Shown here piece after piece: positions 1-4,057 of a stretch of DNA of 5,646 nt. The position numbers and the translations under genes were made by a program. Position 1 is the stretch's first letter; the number at the start of each line of letters is the position of its first letter. Origin of the DNA: Candidatus Aerophobota bacterium (GTDB taxonomy: Bacteria; Aerophobota; Aerophobia; Aerophobales; B3-G15); contig JACUUP010000093.1 of NCBI GenBank assembly GCA_014859225.1, forward strand, positions 1-5,646. The letters are read 5' to 3'. The notes under the pieces are model-generated. The model made no database searches. It had not been told where the DNA came from and saw only the letters and a list, made by a program, of their open reading frames with translations.

Positions 1-32
1 CCAATCATTATCCCGAGGATGATGCCGCCTAT
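1..32 (-). CDS. 5' end of a second copy of the coiled-coil membrane protein gene (partial)
   Basis: This is the same 5' end as in the gene at 4514-4783: the ribosome site AAGGAGG (42-48, minus strand) followed by codons for a glycine/isoleucine-rich membrane helix. It is cut by the window edge after about 11 codons. As in the other copy, no AUG, GUG or UUG lies at normal distance from the ribosome site. The first AUG in frame is at 8. Whether the rest of the gene exists to the left cannot be seen. Confidence 0.5.
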   Translation of the reverse strand, partial: MGGIILGIMI

Positions 33-93
33 GATAGCTATCCTCCTTCCTCACCTGTTACAATTATCTCTTCGGCAAAAGCGTTCCGATAAC
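1..93. repeat. Direct repeat copy A (partner 4752-4842)
   Basis: Positions 1-93 match 4752-4842 in the same orientation with two substitutions (at 56 and 66) and one 2-base indel (82-83), so about 89 of 93 columns agree. The match begins at base 1, so the repeat probably continues left of the window. It ends just after TTCCGATAAC. The shared part holds the start of the coiled-coil membrane protein gene (minus strand), its ribosome site and the last codons of the gene before it. The nearly identical copies imply a recent segmental duplication or recombination. A contig end placed inside a repeat would look the same. Confidence 0.95.
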
Positions 94-147
94 CTTTCCA
101 GCCCATACAACGGTACAGCCGCAAAGAGCAATTCCCCAAAAGAGCAA
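64..147 (-). pseudogene. Small one-helix membrane protein gene, probably broken
   Basis: In this frame the last 27 codons encode a hydrophobic segment (LFWGIALCGCTVVWAGKVIG) followed by a basic end, TLLPKR, and a stop, which looks like a real membrane helix. The frame stays open upstream to 276 except for a TAG at 172-174, and that upstream stretch reads as a lysine-rich, protein-like segment (AKPKIDPKKFKFKSHMNE). The simplest view is a protein of about 70-80 residues broken by one nonsense change and one frameshift near 255-262. A short intact product could start at the TTG at 147, which has AAAGGTG eight bases upstream. The end of the gene lies inside direct repeat copy A, and the ribosome site of the next gene follows directly. 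The family is not recognised. Confidence 0.4.
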
Positions 148-196
148 AGGCGTAGCACCTTTCTGTGATCGCTACTCATTCATGTGAGACTTGAAT

Positions 197-307
197 TTAA
201 ATTTCTTCGGATCTATTTTTGGTTTTGCTCCCCCAAAATTCCTGTCCCGAGAAATACGTTTTCCCTTCCTTAGTTGTCAGCCTGGAGGCTTCTTTCGTTT
301 TCACCAT
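197..307 (-). CDS. Hypothetical 36-residue ORF, possible N-terminus of the broken membrane protein
   Basis: An ATG at 307 is preceded by AAGGTG with a 3-base spacer, a usable ribosome site. The ORF reads MVKTKEASRLTTKEGK and continues to a TAA at 197. After residue 16 the neighbouring frame (RISRDRNFGGAKPK...) leads into the membrane-protein frame that ends at 64. These first codons may therefore be the true N-terminus of that gene, separated from it by a frameshift in the AAGGGAAAACG tract near 258. It is also possible that the 36-residue ORF is chance. No family is recognised. Confidence 0.3.
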   Translation of the reverse strand: MVKTKEASRLTTKEGKTYFSGQEFWGSKTKNRSEEI

Positions 308-354
308 TGACACCTTGATTATATTATATTTGAACTGTATGTAATCTTAATCTC

Positions 355-423
355 TTACTTCCTCGGTATCTCTCCAATCTTTGTGTCCCTCAATTCTGTT
401 CCCCATTTAAATTTGAGTATCAA
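355..423 (-). pseudogene. hsdS: N-terminal remnant of a type I restriction specificity subunit (HsdS)
   Basis: From a TTG at 423 the frame reads LKFKWGTELRDTKIGEIPRK and stops at TAA 355-357. This matches, from memory of the family, the conserved start of many HsdS proteins, which runs roughly W-K/D-x-T-x-I-G-x-I-P-K-x-W before the first target-recognition domain. The stop sits where the conserved tryptophan of the I-P-x-x-W motif is expected, and the next codons (EIKI) still fit, so the break looks like a nonsense mutation followed by loss of the rest. The full protein is about 400 residues, and 22 codons remain. No hsdM or hsdR is visible. A tyrosine recombinase remnant lies immediately upstream, an association also known from phase-variable hsdS loci. 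Confidence 0.55.
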
Positions 424-448
424 CGTTTCCCCATTAGTCAATTATCAG

Positions 449-691
449 TCATTCATTCGTCAATGTAGTCAAAGAGTTATATGGCTTAAAAGTATGCTCT
501 TCTCTTAACGTTTGAATAGTCCAGAGTTCTTGGTGACAAACATCCGATGAAACTGATAACCTGGGAGAAAAAATAAATCTGTCCCCTTTTTCAAAATATT
601 CTCGCAAGCCATATAAATAACTTTTTATGGTTTGTAAACTATAGTTTCTAATTTTGAGTTCTCGTTCTATTTTTTTGAGTTCTACTTGCAT
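449..691 (-). pseudogene. Truncated tyrosine recombinase (N-terminal SAM-like domain only)
   Basis: Residues 1-36 (ERELKIRNYSLQTIKSYLYG is the core) have the pattern of the core-binding, SAM-like N-terminal domain of Xer/phage/integron tyrosine recombinases: an amphipathic helix, then N/H-Y-S-x-x-T-x-x-x-Y. The catalytic domain with its R-H-R-Y residues is absent. The remaining 44 residues do not resemble a recombinase, and the switch occurs at about 584, in a GGGGACAGATTTATTTTTTC sequence. Full-length relatives have about 300 residues. The fragment cannot be catalytic. It is transcribed away from the HNH cassette, which is the arrangement of an integron integrase and its first cassette, but 36 residues are too few to tell IntI from other recombinases. 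Confidence 0.7.
562..596. repeat. Candidate dispersed motif (AATAAATCTGTCCCC type)
   Basis: The plus strand carries GGGAGA, an A-rich spacer, then AATAAATCTGTCCCCTTTTT. I recall near-identical sequences as dispersed intergenic motifs in many bacterial genomes, often near IS200-like (REP-associated) transposases; this is memory, not a search. It sits exactly where the recombinase homology ends, so it may mark the breakpoint of an insertion or deletion. Confidence 0.35.
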
Positions 692-721
692 AATCCCTTA
701 AAAATAGGCATGATTGAGTAA

Positions 722-804
722 GTTTTTATACGATTACAATGTATCATAATTTCGTATAATACGCAATTTAATTACTAAACTATGAAAACACTTCGTATAA
801 AAAC
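722..804. repeat. CGTATAA cluster with 12-bp perfect inverted repeat
   Basis: GTTTTTATACGA (722-733) is the exact reverse complement of 793-804. Between them lies the odd palindrome CGTATAATACG (753-763), and TTCGTATAA occurs twice in direct orientation (751-759 and 792-800). The cluster fills the gap between the truncated recombinase (minus) and the left end of the HNH cassette (plus). In an integron this is the place of attI and the cassette promoter. The TATAAT at 755-760 could be a -10 box, but I see no good -35. A recombinase binding site or promoter/operator region is plausible but unproven. Confidence 0.5.
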
Positions 805-828
805 GAGTTATGTGAAATATTTATTGGC
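804..828 (+). repeat. Left 25-bp inverted repeat flanking the HNH gene
   Basis: The 25 bases here match the reverse complement of 1185-1209 at 22 of 25 positions (three mismatches). The conserved core is GTTATGTGA followed by TATTTATTGGC. The repeats enclose only the HNH gene and define a 406-bp unit. GTTATGT (807-813) resembles the GTT-start core of integron recombination sites, though it does not fully match GTTRRRY. Confidence 0.85.
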
Positions 829-853
829 TACCTTTTACTAAAAACAAAGTAAT

Positions 854-1171
854 ATGAATAATTGGAACATTCCTAGTTGGCTTGAAGCAGAAGTTCGCAA
901 AAGAGATACACATTGTATTTATTGTGGTGTTAAGTTTGACAGAAACATCAAGAAACATTCAGCAACTTGGGAGCATATTGTGAATGATGCAAAAATTATA
1001 AATAGAGAAAATATAGCATTGTGTTGCTGTTCCTGTAACGCTAGCAAAGGTGCAAAAGAATTATCAGATTGGATAACTTCTGCTTACTGTAAAAGAAAGA
1101 ATATTACTATTGAAAATGTTGCACCTATAGTAAAGCAAGCCTTAGATAATCCGCCAACTAGAAAAGAATAA
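854..1171 (+). CDS. Small HNH endonuclease
   Basis: The 105-residue protein is a compact HNH nuclease. Zinc-binding cysteines are C21 and C24 (CIYCG) and C58 and C61 (CCCSCN). The catalytic histidine is H41 in ATWEH, and the motif asparagine is N53, followed by IALC and then NASKG. The length and the C-terminal part (DWITSAYCKRK, then VAPIVKQAL) fit, from memory, a family of stand-alone HNH proteins of about 100-110 residues; some occur in mobile cassettes and defence islands. It probably nicks or cuts DNA, using one divalent metal ion, but the target is unknown. The ATG at 854 has no clear ribosome site, as is common for cassette genes. It is the only gene inside the 25-bp inverted repeats and lies beside recombinase relics on both sides, which suggests it moved here as a unit. 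All motif residues are present. Confidence 0.88.
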   Translation: MNNWNIPSWLEAEVRKRDTHCIYCGVKFDRNIKKHSATWEHIVNDAKIINRENIALCCCSCNASKGAKELSDWITSAYCKRKNITIENVAPIVKQALDNPPTRKE

Positions 1172-1184
1172 TACTTGTAGAACC

Positions 1185-1209
1185 GCCAATAAATACATCA
1201 CATAACACG
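1185..1209 (-). repeat. Right 25-bp inverted repeat flanking the HNH gene
   Basis: This is the reverse-complement partner of 804-828 (22 of 25 identical) and begins 13 bases after the HNH stop codon. Its outer end, ACATAAC, is complementary to the GTTATGT core of the left copy. Confidence 0.85.
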
Positions 1210-1340
1210 GTATATGGGGTTCGATAATTTTTGCTCAATTAGATTCAAAGGACTGCAAAAATCATCTCTCCCAAATTTGCCTCACACTATTGATAAAAAT
1301 TAAGGAGTTCGGCAAACTTCCCACATATCGAAACGTTATC
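1201..1340 (+). other. Possible attC-like site
   Basis: Outer arms ATAAC (1202-1206) and GTTAT (1335-1339), and inner arms TATATGGGG (1211-1219) and CCCACATAT (1320-1328, pairing with a bulge), form a large imperfect inverted repeat of about 140 bases. It is immediately 3' of the HNH gene. Position, size and the AAC...GTT ends resemble an integron attC site, in which case the cassette would run from 808 to about 1335. The cores do not match the RYYYAAC/GTTRRRY consensus exactly, so this is a suggestion to be tested by folding, not an identification. Confidence 0.3.
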
Positions 1341-1383
1341 GGTAAGATTTTAGGGAAAGAAAAGATTGATTCAGAAGTAAGAT

Positions 1384-1449
1384 ATGACAGATAGAAAAAA
1401 GCCAGGACTTTTAGACCAGGTAAGATAAGTTATTCGGGTTAAGCATTAT
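1384..1449 (+). pseudogene. intI: N-terminal remnant of an integron integrase
   Basis: From an ATG at 1384 the frame reads MTDRKKPGLLDQVR, a TAA at 1426-1428, then VIRVKHY. This is the typical beginning of integron integrases: K-P-x-L-L-D-Q-V-R-x-x-I-R-x-K-H-Y, followed in the family by S-x-R-T-E-x-x-Y. The stop replaces the variable residue after R14, and homology ends exactly after the tyrosine codon, where the IS21-type element begins. Full-length IntI proteins are about 320-340 residues, and the catalytic part is absent, also on the far side of the element. It is the best evidence that this region was once part of an integron. It has the same strand as the HNH gene, so the cassette would be reversed compared with a standard array if this intI served it. 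Confidence 0.65.
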
Positions 1450-1571
1450 GTTGGAAATAGTAAACTGAATTCCTATGGTAGTGGTAAGCAGAAATCCCAT
1501 AGGCACGGTAAATAGAATTCCCATTTCGGGAAAACTCCTGTATAGTTTGAGAAAACTTTACAGGAGAGTAA

Positions 1572-1745
1572 ATGATACAAGAAAAAATGTATGAAAAGAT
1601 TCAATTCCTAAAAAGACAGGGATATTCCAAAGGAAAGATAACCTCTGAGCTGGAAATAGACGGAAAGACCGCAGCCAAGTACTATGCCATGAGTGAAGGT
1701 GAGTTCAGAGCTTATCGCAAAGAACATATGTTCCGGGATAAATAG
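1572..1745 (+). pseudogene. istA: IS21-family transposase IstA, N-terminal fragment
   Basis: The 57 residues start at an ATG with CAGGAG five bases upstream. They carry the N-terminal helix-turn-helix of IstA: KIQFLKRQGYSKGKITSELE, then IDGKTAAKYY and the M-S-E-x-E-F/Y segment that follows the HTH in this family. This part binds the terminal repeats. The DDE catalytic domain (residues of roughly 110-300 in full proteins) is deleted. The reading frame stops at TAG 1743-1745, just past the deletion point. Confidence 0.78.
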
Positions 1746-1915
1746 ATGAGATAGGACACACCCCGATTGAGAAGCGAGAGACCAATCTTTTTTTCAACCT
1801 GGATGGAGAGTCCTACAGAATGAAAAATAAAAAAAGGAGGAGTGATCATTTCTTGTTTCTTGAAAAATGGGAAATCTGTTTACCGAAGGGGTGGGAAATT
1901 GCCTTGCCGAAGTAG
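1742..1915 (+). pseudogene. istB: IS21-family helper ATPase IstB, internally deleted fragment
   Basis: In the frame shifted from istA the sequence reads IDEIGHTPIEKRETNLFFNL, the Walker B region of the IstB AAA+ helper, directly followed by DGESYRMKNKKR, which is the C-terminal end of IstB (usually I-x-G-E-S-Y-R-L-K). The Walker A part, the sensor segment (about 40 residues) and the start codon are missing. Two deletions are therefore present: istA codon 56 to istB Walker B, and a second inside istB. Codons after about 1840 run into the terminal repeats and are not IstB. Confidence 0.75.
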
Positions 1916-1971
1916 CGGGGAAAGTATTTGACATTTACACAGAGTTACTTATCTTTCACAAATTCTTCTTT

Positions 1972-2061
1972 TTATGCTCTATACCCGCAGCACCTGCACA
2001 CTCGCTCATCTGTTTTCTTCAGCGTATATACACTGCTACTTGTGCATTTTGGACACTTCAA
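1972..2061 (-). CDS. Mini zinc-ribbon protein, probably a remnant
   Basis: Reading from a TTG at 2061 gives KCPKCTSSSVYTLKK and then VCRCCGYRA before a TAA at 1972. Four cysteines (C3, C6, C22, C25) form a clear CxxC...CxxC zinc ribbon of the type found in small Zn-ribbon proteins and at the N-terminus of some transposases. After the TAA the same frame continues KEEFVKDK to a second stop at 1945, four bases from the end of the IS21-type element, which suggests a nonsense mutation in a protein of about 38 residues or longer. No ribosome site precedes the TTG. The cysteine spacing is too regular to be chance, but the host gene cannot be named. Confidence 0.55.
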   Translation of the reverse strand: MKCPKCTSSSVYTLKKTDERVCRCCGYRA

Positions 2062-2130
2062 AGTTATAGAGGGCTTTATAGGTTGGATATACTAAGCTCA
2101 AATTCTTCTGCTTTTCCCTCATATCCACAA

Positions 2131-2164
2131 ACAAAACGGTAGCGCTACACAGCAAATGGCTACC
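2131..2164 (-). terminator. Likely rho-independent terminator of the toxin operon
   Basis: Read on the minus strand, GGTAGC (2164-2159) pairs with GCTACC (2143-2138) across a 15-base loop and is followed by GTTTTGTTT. It begins four bases after the PIN toxin stop codon. The stem is short and the T-tract is interrupted, so efficiency may be modest. Confidence 0.55.
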
Positions 2165-2167
2165 CTG

Positions 2168-2665
2168 CTACTTCACATATTTTTCCAATTTTTGCATAGC
2201 TCTATCTTCTCTTGGGTTGATAACAGTCAGCCCTTCATCTTGGGCAACACTGGAAAGCTCCTCATCATCTACCACGAATAAAAGCTTTTCCTTGCTCTCT
2301 TCTAATACTTCTTTTAAATGAAGTACAGAGCTAAGCTGAATGGAATCTGCTGTTTTGATAGCGTGTTTTATGATAAGAGATACGGAATTGGATACTGCGG
2401 TATCGTCAACTGAGCTTATGATGAAGCACTTCTCAAGGTCGGCTACAAATCTTGCTGTGGAGTCAAAAAATGCCTCTTGGGTTATCTGTTCTCCTTTAAG
2501 GAGTCTTCTCAGAGCCGAGATAAATTCAAGAGCTGAAAAAAAAGAAGTCGCCAGTCTGTCCTCAGACTTTTCTATTTTCTCGAATAATTTATCGATAAAG
2601 TCGGTCCCTTCTTCTGTTCTATACCTTTTTACAAGAGCTGAAGTATCAAGATAGAAAACAGCCAT
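2168..2665 (-). CDS. vapC: PIN-domain ribonuclease toxin (VapC family)
   Basis: The 165-residue protein is a complete PIN-domain toxin. The four acidic metal-binding residues are visible: D7 in FYLDTSALVK, E47 in SALEF, D107 in TADSIQL, and D134 in VVDDEEL, which is followed by the usual A-x-x-E-G-L-x-V-I-N-P end of the fold. VapC enzymes are Mg-dependent ribonucleases that cut tRNA or rRNA and stop growth when the antitoxin is lost. The ATG at 2665 lies one base after the stop of the antitoxin gene, so the two are translationally coupled. Slightly longer than typical VapC (130-145) because of the segment around residues 115-130. The specific RNA target cannot be read from sequence. Start and catalytic set look sound, so this is probably the only functional toxin in the window. 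Confidence 0.9.
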   Translation of the reverse strand: MAVFYLDTSALVKRYRTEEGTDFIDKLFEKIEKSEDRLATSFFSALEFISALRRLLKGEQITQEAFFDSTARFVADLEKCFIISSVDDTAVSNSVSLIIKHAIKTADSIQLSSVLHLKEVLEESKEKLLFVVDDEELSSVAQDEGLTVINPREDRAMQKLEKYVK

Positions 2666-2666
2666 A

Positions 2667-2891
2667 TTAGTGCATCTCTTCTTCTCTTATTTTCCTGACC
2701 TCGTCACTCAACCTTGTTTTTAGCTGTTTATTGAGCTTCTCTCTAACCTCATAAACTGGTTTGACATCATATCCTGAAAGAAGGCTCTTCAGGTTTTCTT
2801 TAATGTTTTGTGTCCTTGTCTTGTACAAGCCAACAGCTATCAAAGCGTCTATTTTTCTCATTCCCTCGGGTAAATCTATGGTCTGCTTCAT
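2667..2891 (-). CDS. Ribbon-helix-helix antitoxin partner of the PIN toxin
   Basis: The 74-residue protein fits a small antitoxin. Residues 1-8 (MKQTIDLP) form the likely DNA-contacting beta strand, residues 10-23 (GMRKIDALIAVGLYK region) helix A, and residues 24-38 (TRTQNIKENLKSLLSG) helix B, the RHH/CopG pattern. The charged C-terminal half (KLNKQLKTRLSDEVRKIREE) would wrap the toxin. The gene lies directly upstream of vapC with one base between, and behind a strong promoter at 2950-2978, so autoregulation through that promoter is expected. The RHH assignment rests on pattern only; other VapB folds cannot be excluded. A weak ribosome site (AAAGG, about 10 bases upstream) precedes the ATG. 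Confidence 0.75.
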   Translation of the reverse strand: MKQTIDLPEGMRKIDALIAVGLYKTRTQNIKENLKSLLSGYDVKPVYEVREKLNKQLKTRLSDEVRKIREEEMH

Positions 2892-2949
2892 TTTTACTCA
2901 ACCTTTCTTAATCTTGGTATTAGAAATTACTAAAGCTTCCTTTTTGTTT

Positions 2950-2978
2950 ATAATAGATTAATTTTCCCCCCAAGTCAA
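2950..2978 (-). promoter_or_regulatory. Sigma70-type promoter of the RHH/PIN operon
   Basis: Minus strand: TTGACT (2978-2973), a 17-base spacer, then TATTAT (2955-2950). Transcription would start near 2943, giving a leader of about 50 bases. Only one base differs from consensus in each box. The promoter lies inside the 17-codon remnant ORF at 2958-3011, so the promoter and the remnant were probably brought together by rearrangement. Confidence 0.75.
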
Positions 2979-3011
2979 TTTTTCTTGCCAGGATTTAGGT
3001 TTTTTCGGCAT
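2958..3011 (-). pseudogene. 5' remnant of a gene starting MPKKPKSWQEKL
   Basis: An excellent ribosome site (AGGAGG, eight bases upstream) precedes an ATG at 3011, but the ORF is only 17 codons: MPKKPKSWQEKLTWGEN. The K-S-W-x-E-K-L start resembles, from memory, the N-terminus of small MGMT-family (alkylguanine transferase-like) proteins, which continue D/N-x-x-x-L-P-K-V-V. That continuation is absent, and the sequence changes into the vapBC promoter after the leucine. I read it as the stump of a deleted gene whose start signals survived. It could still be translated as a short leader peptide. Confidence 0.45.
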
Positions 3012-3370
3012 GCTGGTTACCTCCTATGATGTAGTGGCATGGGATACTTTCCTTTTGCATACCCATCAAGCAGGTACGGTAGGATACCTTGCTCTTACGA
3101 GTCCACATAGGAACCTGAACCCACGAGGTAGTTTGTACCAGAGGGGGAGGTTGCACGCTTGATGAAGCTTGCCTTCTGGATGGGAAAAATGCGACAAAAA
3201 TAAAATAGCAGAAACTTACTACATTGTGAACCATGCGAAACATAAACAACAGGCAAAAACCAAAACGAAAGAAGCAGCTCAAAGGAACTGGAGCACGGAA
3301 CCTATACGGAAAACCAAAGATGAAGGGCAAAAGAAAGGATAAACACTACTAAGTGGCAAAGATGAACGTT
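3012..3370. other. Unassigned region without a convincing gene
   Basis: About 360 bases lie between the MPKKPKSW remnant and the nuclease gene. The plus strand has an A-rich, very basic ORF of 39 residues at 3233-3352 (RKKQLKGTGARNLYGKPKMK core) without a ribosome site; the minus strand is open from 3330 to 2995 in one frame, but that protein (low-complexity, F/C/S-rich) looks like the shadow of the A-rich strand. The segment 3040-3180 is richer in G+C than its surroundings and reads like neither coding nor a recognisable RNA. I see no terminator, tRNA or repeat here. Confidence 0.5.
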
Positions 3371-3480
3371 CAGCCAATTCGAGCAAAAGCTCTTTTGTGT
3401 TCTCTTCGCCTTCTATATCTACCCTTCGCATATTTCCGGGTTCCGTCTTTCTCTTTATGTTTTATAGCCTTCTCAAAAAG
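3370..3480 (-). other. Possible C-terminal frameshift in the nuclease gene
   Basis: The nuclease gene ends DKTF then TGA, just after a run of five T. One base fewer in that run would continue the protein as TFEKAIKHKEKDGTRKYAKG and on to a stop at 3370. The fused methyltransferase relatives, as I recall them, end with T-F-K-K-A-x-K-x-K, which fits the shifted frame. The missing tail is outside the catalytic core, so the protein may still fold. A sequencing or assembly slip is equally possible. Confidence 0.4.
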
Positions 3481-4057
3481 TCTTATCCACGGCAGCCATT
3501 CCTTCGGGTGGGCGTTGTATTTCTTTGCCATTAAATAATTCCTCTATGGTGAAGATCTGAATCTTAGGATACTGCTTACCAAAAGGGGATTTGTAGAAGC
3601 CTGAAGATACAGCCTCTTCTCTCATCTCTTTGGTAGGCTCTTGCAGGGTTATTAAAACTCCTATGTGAGCTTTTTCTCTTTCAAGAACACCTTTTAAGTC
3701 TGTGATTACCCCCGGATTAACTTCCCCACTTTTAACCTGAACAATAATTTTCTTTGTCTGTTTTCCCTCAGGGTCATCGCGAAAATATATTCTTCCGTCA
3801 ATTCCCCTGTCTGCAACATCGCTTGGTTCAGGCTTTGCTTTGACAAGGCTTAAAGCCCAATTTCGAAACTGAACCCTATCCCTCAAAGCTAAATCCTCAG
3901 CATCTCTAAGAAAGGTAGGAATATTTTTGACATCATACCCACCAAAGCCTCCAAAAGTTTCGTTTAGTTTGCCTCGTAATAATAACCAAATGAATCCCCC
4001 AACACCGATAAAGAATAATAGTTGGCTGATTGCCATGAAGATTTCTCCTGAGCTCAT
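3473..4057 (-). CDS. Membrane-anchored PD-(D/E)XK (Mrr-like) nuclease domain
   Basis: The 194-residue protein has one N-terminal membrane helix (residues 10-27, ISQLLFFIGVGGFIWLLL) followed by R/K, then a domain that I recognise as the C-terminal part of DNA adenine methyltransferase fusions: the D-R-V-Q-F-x-x-W-A-L-S-L-V segment, then DRGIDGRIYF (D87 likely catalytic), IIVQVKSG (Q107 and K109 as the Q-x-K pair), and L-E-R-E-K-A-x-x-G-V-L-I-T-L, E-P-T-K-x-M-R-E-E-A. This is the restriction-endonuclease (Mrr) fold. In relatives the methyltransferase stands before this domain; here it is absent and a membrane helix takes its place. ATG 4057 is chosen because GGAGG lies nine bases upstream; ATG 4036 also has AGGAG. 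Homology may continue past the stop (see frameshift note). Targets are unknown. Confidence 0.72.
   Translation of the reverse strand: MSSGEIFMAISQLLFFIGVGGFIWLLLRGKLNETFGGFGGYDVKNIPTFLRDAEDLALRDRVQFRNWALSLVKAKPEPSDVADRGIDGRIYFRDDPEGKQTKKIIVQVKSGEVNPGVITDLKGVLEREKAHIGVLITLQEPTKEMREEAVSSGFYKSPFGKQYPKIQIFTIEELFNGKEIQRPPEGMAAVDKTF

Larger units (their letters stand above)
1449..1941 (+). mobile_element. Internally deleted IS21-family element
   Basis: The left end has three 17-bp repeats of the type GTAAATAGAATTCCCAT at 1460-1476, 1484-1500 and 1508-1524, exactly 24 bp apart. The right end has inverted counterparts at 1867-1883 and 1891-1907, and a weaker one at 1915-1931, again 24 bp apart. The proposed tips, TGT at 1449 and ACA at 1941, place both innermost repeats at nearly the same distance from the ends (57 and 56 bp). 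Between them are the first 57 codons of istA fused to a deleted istB. IS21 elements are about 2-2.5 kb, so about 80 percent is missing, and this copy could move only if transposase came from elsewhere. No convincing target duplication is visible. The element interrupts the intI remnant. Confidence 0.8.

Noticed and set aside
172-174. TAG as a recoded codon (alternative genetic code or pyrrolysine)
   Set aside because: One TAG in a gene that also needs a frameshift is better explained by decay. Intact genes here use normal stops.
1287-1394. Plus-strand ORF reading KEFGKLPTYRNVIGKILGKE
   Set aside because: Protein-like and overlapping the intI start, but it crosses the attC-like repeat, has only a TTG start and no family I recognise.
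1867-2142. 91-residue plus-strand ORF
   Set aside because: It starts inside the IS21 right-end repeats, overlaps the zinc-ribbon reading on the other strand, has no ribosome site and no recognisable domain.
2340-2654. 104-residue plus-strand ORF
   Set aside because: It is the antisense shadow of the PIN toxin, whose catalytic residues are all present on the minus strand.
2995-3330. 111-residue minus-strand ORF
   Set aside because: Low-complexity composition, no ribosome site, no domain. The tail HYIIGGNQHAEKT recalled the start of IS200-like transposases for a moment, but the match is too short and ends in a stop.
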